DNA of 61,325 nt from CAZSWR01 sp964610885 (GTDB taxonomy: Bacteria > Bacteroidota > Ignavibacteria > Kapaibacteriales > UBA2268): contig CAZSWR010000006.1 in the NCBI GenBank assembly GCA_964610885.1, positions 1 through 61,325 on the forward strand. Direction: 5' to 3'. Numbering within the stretch: the stretch's first letter is position 1; the number at the start of each line of letters is the position of its first letter. Both the position numbers and the translations under genes were made by a program. This document shows positions 15,634 through 23,915 of the stretch, piece by piece. The notes beneath the pieces are model-generated. The model made no database searches. It was not told the origin of the DNA and saw only the letters and a list, made by a program, of their open reading frames with translations.

Positions 15634-17646
15634 ATGAAAAAAATCCTTGTCCTCATTCTGTTTTTTGTATCCTTTTCTGCCTTACACTCCGCCGACAACA
15701 AATGGCAACGCCCACTCCACAAAACTCAAGTCGAAAACATGGCCGCCGTCGGCGGAAACATTGTCGTGGGTTGCGATGACGACCTTTTCGTATCCGTGGA
15801 TGGCGGAGCCAATTGGACGAACAATACGAATGGTATCCTTTCGTACACAGATTATATTTATACATCCGGGGAAAACCTCGTTGCATATAGCGTAAATGGT
15901 ATTGCAGTCTCGAAGGACAAAGGCTGGACCTGGAACACAAAATTCGAGGGCTATTGCCTGTCGCTTATTGCATTTGGCGATACACTAATCTCCCAAACCG
16001 GAACCCAGTCCACGGGCAAGGCTCTACTCAGGTCCACAGATAATGGCGTCCATTGGTACAGCATCCCGGTCGAAATCGAACCGAGCGGCGTCCTGACGAA
16101 AGCCATACGCACGCATAATGGAATCCTATCAGGCTCATCGGCGGGGCTGACACGTACCACAGACGGCGGGATTACTTGGTGGAACGAAGCAAAACCTTTC
16201 TCGGGGGAAGTTTTTGAATTGAAAAAAGCCGGTCAAGTCGTGATGGCAATTACCAGCGATGGGGTATATCGGTCTACAGATGACGGAGACTCGTGGATCG
16301 CAACCCCCTGCAATATTAACAAATCCCAATTCGAATCTTTTGTCGGTGGCACAGCCTGCGGGAACAAATTCTATGCTTGCACCTATAATAATGTTTTTTG
16401 TTCTGAGGATGGAGGTTTGGTTTGGACACAAATCAATAACTCAGTCTGCGCTGCGATAAAAATCTTTTCCTTTGGCGAAAAAGTATTTCTATGCACATTC
16501 CTCGGCCTTTATGAAATCGACACTAAAAGCAATGATATAAAACTAGTCAGTTCCGGCTTGACTGAATTAAACGTTTTAACTCTGGTCTCGACGCCCCGCC
16601 GCACGATTGCCTTCACTGCCGAAAAAATGTTCTGCACAACAAACAGCGGGCGCAATTGGGCCGAAATGCCTGGCGAGTCCACTGTAAAATATATTTCTAA
16701 GACAGTTAGCAATGGAGAAACTATTATAGCCGCCAGCTACGACGGCCACGCCTACCGCTCGGAAAACTCAGGCGACACGTGGACGGAAATAATACCTTGG
16801 GTCGGCTACACCTACGTTTCGATCAAAGACCTTACGACTAATGGTGATTACACATACATAACAGCCAACGGTAATGTGTATTATTCCACCGATTGGGGCG
16901 TTACTTGGCACCAGATGATCAATCAAATCGACGAATTCATTTCGCCAATAAAGGCAACAGGCCGAGGCGGCGAGTTCGTGGTGATCGATAACTATAACGA
17001 CCTGCGCTACTCTTCGGATTTCGGCAGTACTTGGTCGATGCGCACCGCTTGGGGTACTGATAATCCGGGCATTGTCAGGGCATTCGGTAGCGAACTGATA
17101 ATCGGTAAATATAATGGTATATTGAATATGTCGGCGGATTTCGGCACTGAATGGAAAGAATCCGATTGCAAAGTGTCTTTTACTATAGACCAATCCCAAG
17201 GAATCGAAAAAATTGATAATACCATCTACGCCTTTTCTTATACGGGTGGGCTGATGAATTCAACAAATTTCGGCGATAGTTGGCAAAAGGATATGAATGG
17301 CGTTAAACAAAACTCGGTAAGATGTTTTTCATACGATGGTACGACTGCATACCTCGGCACCGGCACCGGCGGCGTTTACTGCACGAATTTCGGAAATGTG
17401 GGCGCTTATGAACCTATTGCAACAAGAGATGAATTATCAATTACGCCAAACCCAGCAAGCGATGCAATCAGAATCCAAGCGAATATGATTGGGGCGAAAG
17501 GTTCGATCATCAACGCGGTTGGCGAAACTGTCGCAGTTTTCGTTACATCACCAGGCTCGGAGACTCGCGTGGATGTTTCATCGCTCGCCCCGGGTGTCTA
17601 TTTCGTTGTTTCGGGCGGCAATGCTGTTAAATTTGTTAAATATTGA
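15634..17646 (+). CDS. Secreted BNR/YCF48-like beta-propeller protein with T9SS sorting domain
   Basis: 670 residues. Signal peptide MKKILVLILFFVSFSALHSA is followed by many repeats of the SxDxGxxW pattern (SVDGGANWTNNT, STDDGDSWIATP, SEDGGLVWTQIN, SENSGDTWTEII, STDWGVTWHQM, SSDFGSTWSMR). These are Asp-box/BNR blades of a beta-propeller, perhaps two propellers. The last 80 residues (ITPNPASDAIRIQAN to VYFVVSGGNAVKFVKY) form a type A T9SS C-terminal sorting domain. The protein should cross the outer membrane and be anchored or released at the cell surface. Asp-box propellers are common in surface proteins of unknown role; there is no sialidase active site visible. The next gene is a shorter paralogue 27 bases downstream. 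Confidence 0.88.
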   Translation: MKKILVLILFFVSFSALHSADNKWQRPLHKTQVENMAAVGGNIVVGCDDDLFVSVDGGANWTNNTNGILSYTDYIYTSGENLVAYSVNGIAVSKDKGWTWNTKFEGYCLSLIAFGDTLISQTGTQSTGKALLRSTDNGVHWYSIPVEIEPSGVLTKAIRTHNGILSGSSAGLTRTTDGGITWWNEAKPFSGEVFELKKAGQVVMAITSDGVYRSTDDGDSWIATPCNINKSQFESFVGGTACGNKFYACTYNNVFCSEDGGLVWTQINNSVCAAIKIFSFGEKVFLCTFLGLYEIDTKSNDIKLVSSGLTELNVLTLVSTPRRTIAFTAEKMFCTTNSGRNWAEMPGESTVKYISKTVSNGETIIAASYDGHAYRSENSGDTWTEIIPWVGYTYVSIKDLTTNGDYTYITANGNVYYSTDWGVTWHQMINQIDEFISPIKATGRGGEFVVIDNYNDLRYSSDFGSTWSMRTAWGTDNPGIVRAFGSELIIGKYNGILNMSADFGTEWKESDCKVSFTIDQSQGIEKIDNTIYAFSYTGGLMNSTNFGDSWQKDMNGVKQNSVRCFSYDGTTAYLGTGTGGVYCTNFGNVGAYEPIATRDELSITPNPASDAIRIQANMIGAKGSIINAVGETVAVFVTSPGSETRVDVSSLAPGVYFVVSGGNAVKFVKY

Positions 17647-17673
17647 TTCATCCAATAATACATGAGCTTTGAC

Positions 17674-18828
17674 ATGAAAAAACTTTTTGTCTTGATTTCT
17701 ATTGCTCTCTTTTCCATTTCCGGTGCGAACGCGCAACCGCATTGGAAGATGCTTACCACTGAGGCAATTCCCACCAGATGCATCGACGTTAAGGACGGCT
17801 CAATCTATGTGGGTGTGGCCGGTTCAAACAACAGTGGCTTCATTCGCACCAGCGACCAGGGAACAAATTGGACGAGTGTTTCGCCCGTATTCGATGAGCA
17901 AAATGTCTATTCAATGGCTCTCGGCAGCCCGGTTCAATATGTCGGAACAGGCAAAGGCTTGTATAGCTCCTTCGATAATGGCGCCTCATGGAACAAAGAA
18001 GTCTTAAGCACAGGAGATTTTTTGGTCTATGAAATCGCCACCCGCGGCAATGAAACTTTCGCCGCTACGCAAATCGGGCTTCAATACCGCCCCAACGACG
18101 AAACCATTTGGAAGCGAATTGGAATATATAGCGCACACTTGGCCTACGTAACCGACGTGAAGATTGCCGGCGATACCGTATTCGCTTGCGATATTTCCTA
18201 TGGAGTGCAATTCTCGACCGATGCCGGATCCACCTGGAAAATGCTGTATTGCAAAAATGCAAAATCATACACCTCGATAAGCTATTCCGATGGGAATCTT
18301 TTCGTCGGGACAGACGCCGGCGCATATTATTGGGACAGAACATCCGATACCCTGTCGCAGATATTCTCCGGGAAAAGCATTTATTCCGTTGCGAGCCTAT
18401 TGGGCAATGTCTTCATCAGTACAAACGATGGAGTTTACCATGCGAAAAATTATGGTCGCGGCTGGTGGGAGTTCTTCGACGCAGATTCTGTGGTGCTAAC
18501 GGCCTACGACCTGAAAGTCAAAGACTACGTCCTCTACGCCGCTTCGTTTTATGGCGCATATTCCACGGACATTGCCTACCTTTCCATTGGCGAAGAGAAT
18601 CCCGAAACAGAAATCTGTATATCGCCCAATCCGGCAACCGACCGGATAAGCATATCGGCTCCGGTAATCGGCAGGGTTTACCAAGTAATCAATGCGATGG
18701 GCGAATCGGTGGCCAAAGCGCAAGCAAGCTCGGCCGAGGCACTGAATATTGACGTTTCCGCTTTGCAATCAGGAGTTTATTTCGTAACCGACGGCTCTGG
18801 GTTCTCCACGAAATTTGTGAAAGAATAA
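17674..18828 (+). CDS. Secreted Asp-box beta-propeller protein with T9SS sorting domain (shorter paralogue)
   Basis: 384 residues from the ATG at 17674, which begins a clean signal peptide (MKKLFVLISIALFSISGANA); an in-frame ATG at 17662 would add four residues. Asp-box repeats (RTSDQGTNWTSV, SFDNGASWNKEV, STDAGSTWKMLY) make one propeller. The C-terminus (ISPNPATDRISISAPV to GVYFVTDGSGFSTKFVKE) is a T9SS sorting domain resembling that of the upstream gene, including a matching INAMGESVA / INAVGETVA core. The gene pair looks like an old tandem duplication, probably one transcript ended by the terminator at 18882. No enzymatic motif is visible. Confidence 0.88.
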   Translation: MKKLFVLISIALFSISGANAQPHWKMLTTEAIPTRCIDVKDGSIYVGVAGSNNSGFIRTSDQGTNWTSVSPVFDEQNVYSMALGSPVQYVGTGKGLYSSFDNGASWNKEVLSTGDFLVYEIATRGNETFAATQIGLQYRPNDETIWKRIGIYSAHLAYVTDVKIAGDTVFACDISYGVQFSTDAGSTWKMLYCKNAKSYTSISYSDGNLFVGTDAGAYYWDRTSDTLSQIFSGKSIYSVASLLGNVFISTNDGVYHAKNYGRGWWEFFDADSVVLTAYDLKVKDYVLYAASFYGAYSTDIAYLSIGEENPETEICISPNPATDRISISAPVIGRVYQVINAMGESVAKAQASSAEALNIDVSALQSGVYFVTDGSGFSTKFVKE

Positions 18829-18881
18829 TTTAATGCGTCTTTAGCGACTATTGCCAAATCGGATATTTTTAGCAAATATTT

Positions 18882-18920
18882 ACCGGTACTGCCCTCCCAT
18901 GCGGCGGTACCGGTTTTTTT
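18882..18920 (+). terminator. Rho-independent terminator after the T9SS pair
   Basis: Stem ACCGGTACTGCC pairs with GGCGGTACCGGT, one G-U pair, followed by a run of seven T. It lies 54 bases after the stop of the T9SS gene. Confidence 0.88.
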
Positions 18921-19012
18921 ATATGGGAATGAATATTCAGGCAATTCGCTGATTTAAGTGTGTGCGATACAAAGTTGCATTAAAGCACTACCAGAAAATT
19001 CGGGATCTTTAT

Positions 19013-19302
19013 TACCGCGTAGAGGTTGAATTATGGTAGAAGTGTGTTCTTTTTAGAATTTCCAACCTCGTAGAGGTTGAATTTTTTAGATTCTTAATAA
19101 ACTCATACAAGGTATATCGTGTGTTGACTATTAACACTCTATGTAATGATTAACTGCTTGAAACAAGAGGAGATTCCCGCCTACTCGAGGGAATGACAAA
19201 GGTAATGATTCTAAGTTGTAAATGGAATAATTTAATCCCTACGGGATAATATAAGAACCTATGCATACTATTTCTACCAAAGTTTAATCGCTACGCGATA
19301 TT
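19013..19302. repeat. MITE-like element, family D3/D4, copy 1
   Basis: About 290 bases with imperfect terminal inverted repeats: TACCGCGTAGAGGTTGAATT with ATGGTAGAA at one end, and the inverse of TATCGCGTAGCGATTAAACT with TTGGTAGAA at the other. Internal landmarks (CCTCGTAGAGGTTGAA; TTTAATCCCTACGGGATAA) recur in inverse order at 60339-60640. It contains an inner GATTCCCGCC...GAGGGAATGAC palindrome at 19169-19197, itself a dispersed motif. No coding capacity. The remainder of the gap 18921-19511 shows nothing else. Confidence 0.75.
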
Positions 19303-19511
19303 ATTAGAAATATTTACAGGAAACAGAGCATTCAACAACCCACACAATGCGTTATTGAACCAACTCTATATAGCCACATAGTATCTGCCATCGTACAAAT
19401 CCTCAGAAATATTTTTATATGTCCACTCGATTTAGTATTTTGCTTAAAGTGTTCTGTGCCGCATAAAACTATTTATGTGGCCTTTCTTAACTTTCAAAAT
19501 GGAGATAAATA

Positions 19512-20657
19512 ATGAAATTTAATAACATCCTTATTTCTTGCTTATTTGCATTGCTGGCGATGTCCGCCGCCTCTTGCTCGAAATCGGACGACAACACTGT
19601 AAACAATCCGTCTGACCCCAAAAGGGACAGCCTCTACGCAGGAATTGAAAGATTGGCAGACTCAGTTTTGAAAAATACCCATGTCCCCGGAATGATCGTC
19701 GGCGTTTGGATACCCGGACAAAACATCGAACACGTCATTGCGAAAGGTACGAGCGATATATCGACGAATGCTCCGATGAGCGACAAGATGCTCGTCCGCA
19801 TTGGTAGCATAACGAAGGTATTTGTTACGACGGTTGCGCTTCAGCTGGTCGATGAGGGCAAGCTCTCGTTGGACGACAAGCTTTCGAAGTTCTACCCCGA
19901 CTTCCCAAGCGCCGGAGACATTACAATCAGGATGCTGATGAATATGACCTCCGGGATTAGCAGCTATTCGGATTCGGAAGAGTGGAATAAAGATTTGGAG
20001 TTAGACCCATTGCACGTTTGGACCGCAGCTGAATTTATACCGTATATCATGGATAAACCTTTGCTTTTCACGCCCGGAACCAGTTTCAAATATTCTAATA
20101 CTAATATTGTCATTCTTGGGGAAATTATCAAGACGATTACCGGCCAAACGCCTTCGCAATTCCTCAAAGATAGAATTTTCGATAGATTGGCCATGACATC
20201 GACCGTTTACCCGGAAGGGCCTGCATTCCCCGAAGGCAAAGCCTATGCCCACGGTACAGCCTACGATAAGAACTCTAATAAATTGATCGATATAGCAACA
20301 AAATACGATCCTTCGTTTGCCGGGACTGCCGGGGCTATCATTTCAAGCGTGTATGACGTGCAGAAATTCATCAAGGCTGCCGCAAATGGCGATTTGATTA
20401 GCACGAAGTCCCAGGAAGAAAGACTGAAACTGTTCCTCTTCCCAGGATCGGGCGACGGATATGGCCTCGGTATCTATAGGCTGAAGAACTGGTTTGGCCA
20501 CAATGGCGAGGTTCCGGGCTATGAATCGTCGGCGTATCACAATCCGCAGAACGGCGCCACGATTGTGATTCATTACAACATGGTCGACGAATCCGAAACG
20601 GATGCGCTATTTATCTCAATTAAGAACCTGATTGATAAATATTACGGCGCGAAATAA
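19512..20657 (+). CDS. Serine beta-lactamase-like / DD-peptidase family lipoprotein (class C, S12 type)
   Basis: 381 residues. N-terminus MKFNNILISCLFALLAMSAASCS with a lipobox (SAASC) marks an exported lipoprotein. The serine hydrolase core has the catalytic tetrad SITK (VRIGSITKVFVTT), the tyrosine motif YSN (FKYSNTN) and, in place of KTG, the HNGEVPGYES motif usual in S12 esterase/peptidase-like members. These enzymes act on D-amino-acid peptides, esters or beta-lactams; which one cannot be decided from the motifs. ATG with GGAGA upstream. It is a single gene ended by a strong terminator at 20721. Confidence 0.88.
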   Translation: MKFNNILISCLFALLAMSAASCSKSDDNTVNNPSDPKRDSLYAGIERLADSVLKNTHVPGMIVGVWIPGQNIEHVIAKGTSDISTNAPMSDKMLVRIGSITKVFVTTVALQLVDEGKLSLDDKLSKFYPDFPSAGDITIRMLMNMTSGISSYSDSEEWNKDLELDPLHVWTAAEFIPYIMDKPLLFTPGTSFKYSNTNIVILGEIIKTITGQTPSQFLKDRIFDRLAMTSTVYPEGPAFPEGKAYAHGTAYDKNSNKLIDIATKYDPSFAGTAGAIISSVYDVQKFIKAAANGDLISTKSQEERLKLFLFPGSGDGYGLGIYRLKNWFGHNGEVPGYESSAYHNPQNGATIVIHYNMVDESETDALFISIKNLIDKYYGAK

Positions 20658-20720
20658 TTCATTAATCGAACAAATTGGATTCGATCAACATATTCTAATC
20701 GGATCAAATTTATACAATTC

Positions 20721-20760
20721 AGCCGATGGCTCTTTTGAACATAGCCATCGGCTGTTTTTA
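20721..20760 (+). terminator. Rho-independent terminator after the S12 lipoprotein gene
   Basis: Perfect stem AGCCGATGGCT / AGCCATCGGCT with a 11-base loop, followed by G and five T. The convergent gene ends at 20801, so it may serve in one direction only. Confidence 0.88.
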
Positions 20761-20800
20761 TTTGTGGCAATACGTTTTCTAAATTTATCAATGGGGTAGG

Positions 20801-21796
20801 TCAGAATTCGAGGTCGTAGCTGACGCCGACCATTGCAGAGAATTGTGTAGTCTTTTTGTTCGATGTTTCCTCCTTGGAGTAAATGCCACGAATCGATGCG
20901 TTTGCCGAAAAGCCACGCCCAAGCTCATAGGATGCGGAAATGCCAAGGTAGGCGTTCGAGAATGCCACTTGCTGCTTTGTTTTGCCTTTCGAACCTTTCG
21001 ATTTGCCTTGTGTGGTTTCGTTGTACGACATCGCAGCCCCGGCCGAAGGCGTCATCCTCAGGTCGTCGGTAATATCGAAAGAATAGCCCAACGAAGCAGA
21101 AAAGTATAGTAGCTTGTTATCGCCAAAGTAATAATCCACATCGATGCCGGCCAGCAGCCCGTTCCAGTAGAAGTCCGAATAGAGAGTGATTTGGTCTTTA
21201 GCGTTTGCAAAAATTGATGTATCACTGGCTGAATAGAATCCGTGCGTGTAGGTTGCGCCCACGCCGAAGTAGTCAGACAATTCATATTCGTAATCGAGAT
21301 AAATCGATGCTGCTTGGAAACGGATTGCCGATCCGATAGATTGATCTATCGAGAATCCGGCCGAGAACCCCGACACGTGGGACAAATCGATGCTCGGACT
21401 AAGGGTCGGGTCGCCCCCGGAAATCGAAGTGCCCTTTGCCATTCTCTGCGAAAACACGTCGGCAGCAACCGACAGAGCAAACGGCAAATCTTCATCATCG
21501 GACGATTCGGCGCCATCGTCCATATCGTCAGCATCATCTGTATCGACTTCTTCGTCGATTTCGGAGTCGTCGTCAACATCTTCCTCTTCGGATTCCTCGA
21601 TCTCTTCTTCCTGTTCTTGGCCATCCAAAGCCGAAATACCAGCAGACAGCAAGTCGGTATTTACCTCGTTGTATACTTCATAGGTTTTGCTTTGCGCTGA
21701 ATATCCAACCAAGGATACAATTGCGAATAATACAAATAAGGTTTGCCGGCGAATCCGGCAAACCTTATAGCGGTATGTTATTCTTTTCCGCAACAT
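20801..21796 (-). CDS. Outer-membrane beta-barrel protein with an acidic N-terminal linker
   Basis: 331 residues. A basic N-terminus and hydrophobic helix (about 19-33) form the export signal. Residues 61-103 are extremely acidic, with 29 of 43 being Asp or Glu. The rest alternates like a beta-barrel of eight or more strands (GFSAGFSIDQSIGSAIRFQA, YDYELSDYFGVGATYTHGFY with position about 165-190, LLYFSASLGYSFDI) and ends in VSYDLEF, with the C-terminal Phe expected of Bam substrates. The start overlaps the stop of the lysine-rich gene as TAATG, so the two are coupled. The acidic segment should lie in the periplasm. No family could be named beyond OmpA/porin-like barrel shape. Confidence 0.75.
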   Translation of the reverse strand: MLRKRITYRYKVCRIRRQTLFVLFAIVSLVGYSAQSKTYEVYNEVNTDLLSAGISALDGQEQEEEIEESEEEDVDDDSEIDEEVDTDDADDMDDGAESSDDEDLPFALSVAADVFSQRMAKGTSISGGDPTLSPSIDLSHVSGFSAGFSIDQSIGSAIRFQAASIYLDYEYELSDYFGVGATYTHGFYSASDTSIFANAKDQITLYSDFYWNGLLAGIDVDYYFGDNKLLYFSASLGYSFDITDDLRMTPSAGAAMSYNETTQGKSKGSKGKTKQQVAFSNAYLGISASYELGRGFSANASIRGIYSKEETSNKKTTQFSAMVGVSYDLEF

Positions 21797-22209
21797 TATT
21801 TCTTAACTTCCTTGTTGAGTTTCTTTGCGTGTTTCTTTGCTTTCTTGATGTGTTTTTTCTCTTTTTTCAAATCCTTTTTGTCTTTGCTTACGGCAGCTTT
21901 GTCTGCTTTCACCTTTGCTTTGTTTGCATCGATCTTTGCTTTTGCATCTGCTTTGTTCGCTTTGCCTTCCTTGATGTCCTTGCGGATTTGTTTGTTTTCT
22001 GCTTTGATATCCTTTTTTTCTGCCTTCACCTTTGCCTTGTCTGCTTTGAATTTTTCTTGAGAAGCCTTCATCTTTTCTTTGGTTTCCAACTTCTTTTCCT
22101 TCTCGACTTTCTTAGCTTTGTCAGGAACGGGCGTTGGTTGCTGAGCGTAGGCTGCTGTGGAGAGCAGAAGTGCGAATGCGATCATTGCCGCAAAAATTGA
22201 CTTTTTCAT
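21796..22209 (-). CDS. Secreted lysine-rich helical protein
   Basis: 137 residues. Signal peptide MKKSIFAAMIAFALLLSTAAYA is followed by about 115 residues containing roughly 44 lysines in heptad-like Lys/Ala/Glu/Asp repeats (KADKAKVKAEKKDIKAENKQ), predicted as one long, highly basic helix or coiled coil. Strong AGGAGG at seven bases fixes the start. It is translationally coupled to the acidic-linker barrel (TAATG). The opposite charges suggest the two proteins bind each other in the periplasm; alternatively the helix binds acidic envelope polymers or nucleic acid. Lysine-rich tails of this type occur in histone-H1-like proteins, but those lack a signal peptide. Confidence 0.8.
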   Translation of the reverse strand: MKKSIFAAMIAFALLLSTAAYAQQPTPVPDKAKKVEKEKKLETKEKMKASQEKFKADKAKVKAEKKDIKAENKQIRKDIKEGKANKADAKAKIDANKAKVKADKAAVSKDKKDLKKEKKHIKKAKKHAKKLNKEVKK

Positions 22210-22764
22210 AATACCTCCTAATAGTATTAAAGTTGCGAAGCGTTCTGCTTCAAAATATTTTTTTCCCCTTTTTCAATTGCAACATTTCAAAATCTGTTGC
22301 TCAATACAGAAATGATAACGGGGCATGAAAAAAAATGTTTCGCGGTATTTTTAAATTTTTTTATATTATTCTTTCATCAATTTTTCATTTTGCACTTTTT
22401 GGGATATTTATTCTATTTTATTGTATTTATATATATTTTCATCGATTCTGGTATTAATTTAAAATCTAATTTTGATGAATGTAATACTACTTTACCCGTT
22501 TTTTTACCGTTGTTTTTTCTACGGTAGATGAAAGTAAAATGAAAATACAGAATTAGATGAAAGGGAAATGAAAAGAACAGAGGTGTAAATTGCTATTATG
22601 AAGTAATAATGATATTTTGTTAAATTTTTTTTAACTTTCCTACAACAATTTGACGTCCTTATCGTATTAGTATTTTGTGCTTCGGCACAATTAAGCGAGA
22701 ATAATATTTTCATTAGTGCAAGTTAGATTTATTGTTATTTTAAACTAAATATAAAGGATCGAAA
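22210..22764. other. AT-rich divergent intergenic region, no gene seen
   Basis: Separates the lysine-rich gene from the reductase gene. It is rich in T/A runs; an open frame at 22297-22527 encodes a Phe/Ile-rich string without a ribosome-binding site and looks like chance. A GGTAGATGAAAGTAAAATGA / TAGATGAAAGGGAAATGAAA imperfect direct repeat lies at about 22523-22573. Confidence 0.5.
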
Positions 22765-23574
22765 ATGGCAACAAACAAAAACGCAATAGTACTCGGATGC
22801 TCCAGTGGATATGGCAAAGCAATCACTTTGGAGCTGGCACGAAAAGGATACAATATATATGGTGCACACTTGGACATGGGCAAGGCCAAACTGGCCGTCG
22901 AGGAATTCCGCCAGTCGTTGGAAGCGATGGGCGTGAAGGCTGTTTTCTTCAATATGAACGCGGCAGACGAAAAGAATCGCGCCAAGATTATCGACGAAAT
23001 CAAGTCTTCGGACAATCCCGGAGTTGACGTATTCATTCACTCCCTGGCCTTCGGCGCGATTGGACCTTTCTTTTCGGAGAATCGCGATGAAGAAATCACT
23101 CCGAAGAAAATGGAAATGACTTTCAACATTATGGCCAGCAGCCTACTGTATTGGTGCCAAGAGCTGTTCCATTCGGGCCTCTTCCGCAAGGGCGCTCGGA
23201 TTTTCGCGCTCTCCAGCAGCGGATCCACTCGCGTCATGGTGAACTACGGCGGAATCTCGGTTGCGAAAGCCGCCCTCGAAGCCTATATCCGGCAAATTGC
23301 CTGGGAACTGGCTCCGCACGACATAACGGCAAACACAATCCTGGCGGGCGTTTGCGACACTCCGGCCGGAAGGAAAATCCCCACTTTCGATGGACTACTC
23401 CGCTACCTGCGCTACCAAAGCCCATTTAAACGCAACACGAAAGCCCCGGACGTCGCCAAAGCAATCGGATTGCTCTGCGAACCGGAATCGTATTGGATCA
23501 CTGGCCAAGTGATTCACGTGGACGGCGGCGAAAACCTCGGCAACCAATACTCTTTCCTCGACAACAAGGAATAA
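22765..23574 (+). CDS. Short-chain reductase of the enoyl-ACP reductase type (FabI/FabL-like)
   Basis: 269 residues, Rossmann fold with N-terminal GCSSGYGKAITLELA in place of the classical GxxxGxG. The strand FIHSLAFGAIGPF resembles the HSxAFA segment of FabI. The catalytic Tyr and Lys are spaced six residues apart (YGGISVAKAALEA), as in enoyl-ACP reductases and unlike the usual YxxxK of SDRs, and the C-terminal VIHVDGGENL matches the family. It probably reduces enoyl-ACP in fatty acid synthesis with NAD(P)H, in the FabL-like subgroup. A different oxidoreductase substrate is possible. ATG with no perfect Shine-Dalgarno (AAAGGATCGAAA). Monocistronic. Confidence 0.75.
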   Translation: MATNKNAIVLGCSSGYGKAITLELARKGYNIYGAHLDMGKAKLAVEEFRQSLEAMGVKAVFFNMNAADEKNRAKIIDEIKSSDNPGVDVFIHSLAFGAIGPFFSENRDEEITPKKMEMTFNIMASSLLYWCQELFHSGLFRKGARIFALSSSGSTRVMVNYGGISVAKAALEAYIRQIAWELAPHDITANTILAGVCDTPAGRKIPTFDGLLRYLRYQSPFKRNTKAPDVAKAIGLLCEPESYWITGQVIHVDGGENLGNQYSFLDNKE

Positions 23575-23608
23575 ACTGCTGCCGCTTTAAGACAGTCTAA
23601 TTGTAACC

Positions 23609-23650
23609 AAGCCTTGATAGTGATGTCATTATCAAGGCTTGATTAATTAT
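23609..23650 (+). terminator. Hairpin after the reductase gene
   Basis: Perfect 11-base stem AAGCCTTGATA / TATCAAGGCTT with a 10-base loop, 34 bases after the stop codon. The following sequence GATTAATTAT is only moderately T-rich, so termination may be weak. Confidence 0.6.
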
Positions 23651-23740
23651 ATAGTACAGCACTATCGAACTAAGCATGAAAGGAAAAGAATAAACAAGTA
23701 TTTCGTCAGTCATTGGATCAATTGCTCAAGAAGTATGCTT

Positions 23741-23760
23741 AGAAACCTTCGGAAGGGCTA
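23741..23760. repeat. Palindromic repeat, family E, single unit
   Basis: GAAACCTTCGGAAGGGCTA, matching the units at 4284 and 15396; the second unit of the pair is absent here. Confidence 0.55.
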
Positions 23761-23771
23761 AAAGAGAGAAA

Positions 23772-23837
23772 GTAGGGGTTCAAAATTTTGAACCCTTACA
23801 AATTATTGAACCATTACAAAACATTGAACCCCTACAA
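23772..23837. repeat. Palindromic repeat, family C, copy 5, extended
   Basis: GTAGGGGTTCAAAA / TTTTGAACCCTTAC followed by two further right-half variants (ATTGAACCATTAC and ATTGAACCCCTAC). It looks like a palindrome with partial tandem amplification of one arm. Lies beyond the 3' end of the M20 gene. Confidence 0.75.
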
Positions 23838-23915
23838 CTTTCAGATTGATTCCGCGCGTGTTTGTTACACAATTAACAGCAGAATCAAACTGTATTAACA
23901 GCCTTAGCGAATCCG

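Noticed and set aside
22297..22527. 76-codon Phe/Ile-rich frame that looks like a membrane peptide
   Set aside because: Arises from AT-rich DNA, lacks a Shine-Dalgarno sequence and has no charged topology signals.
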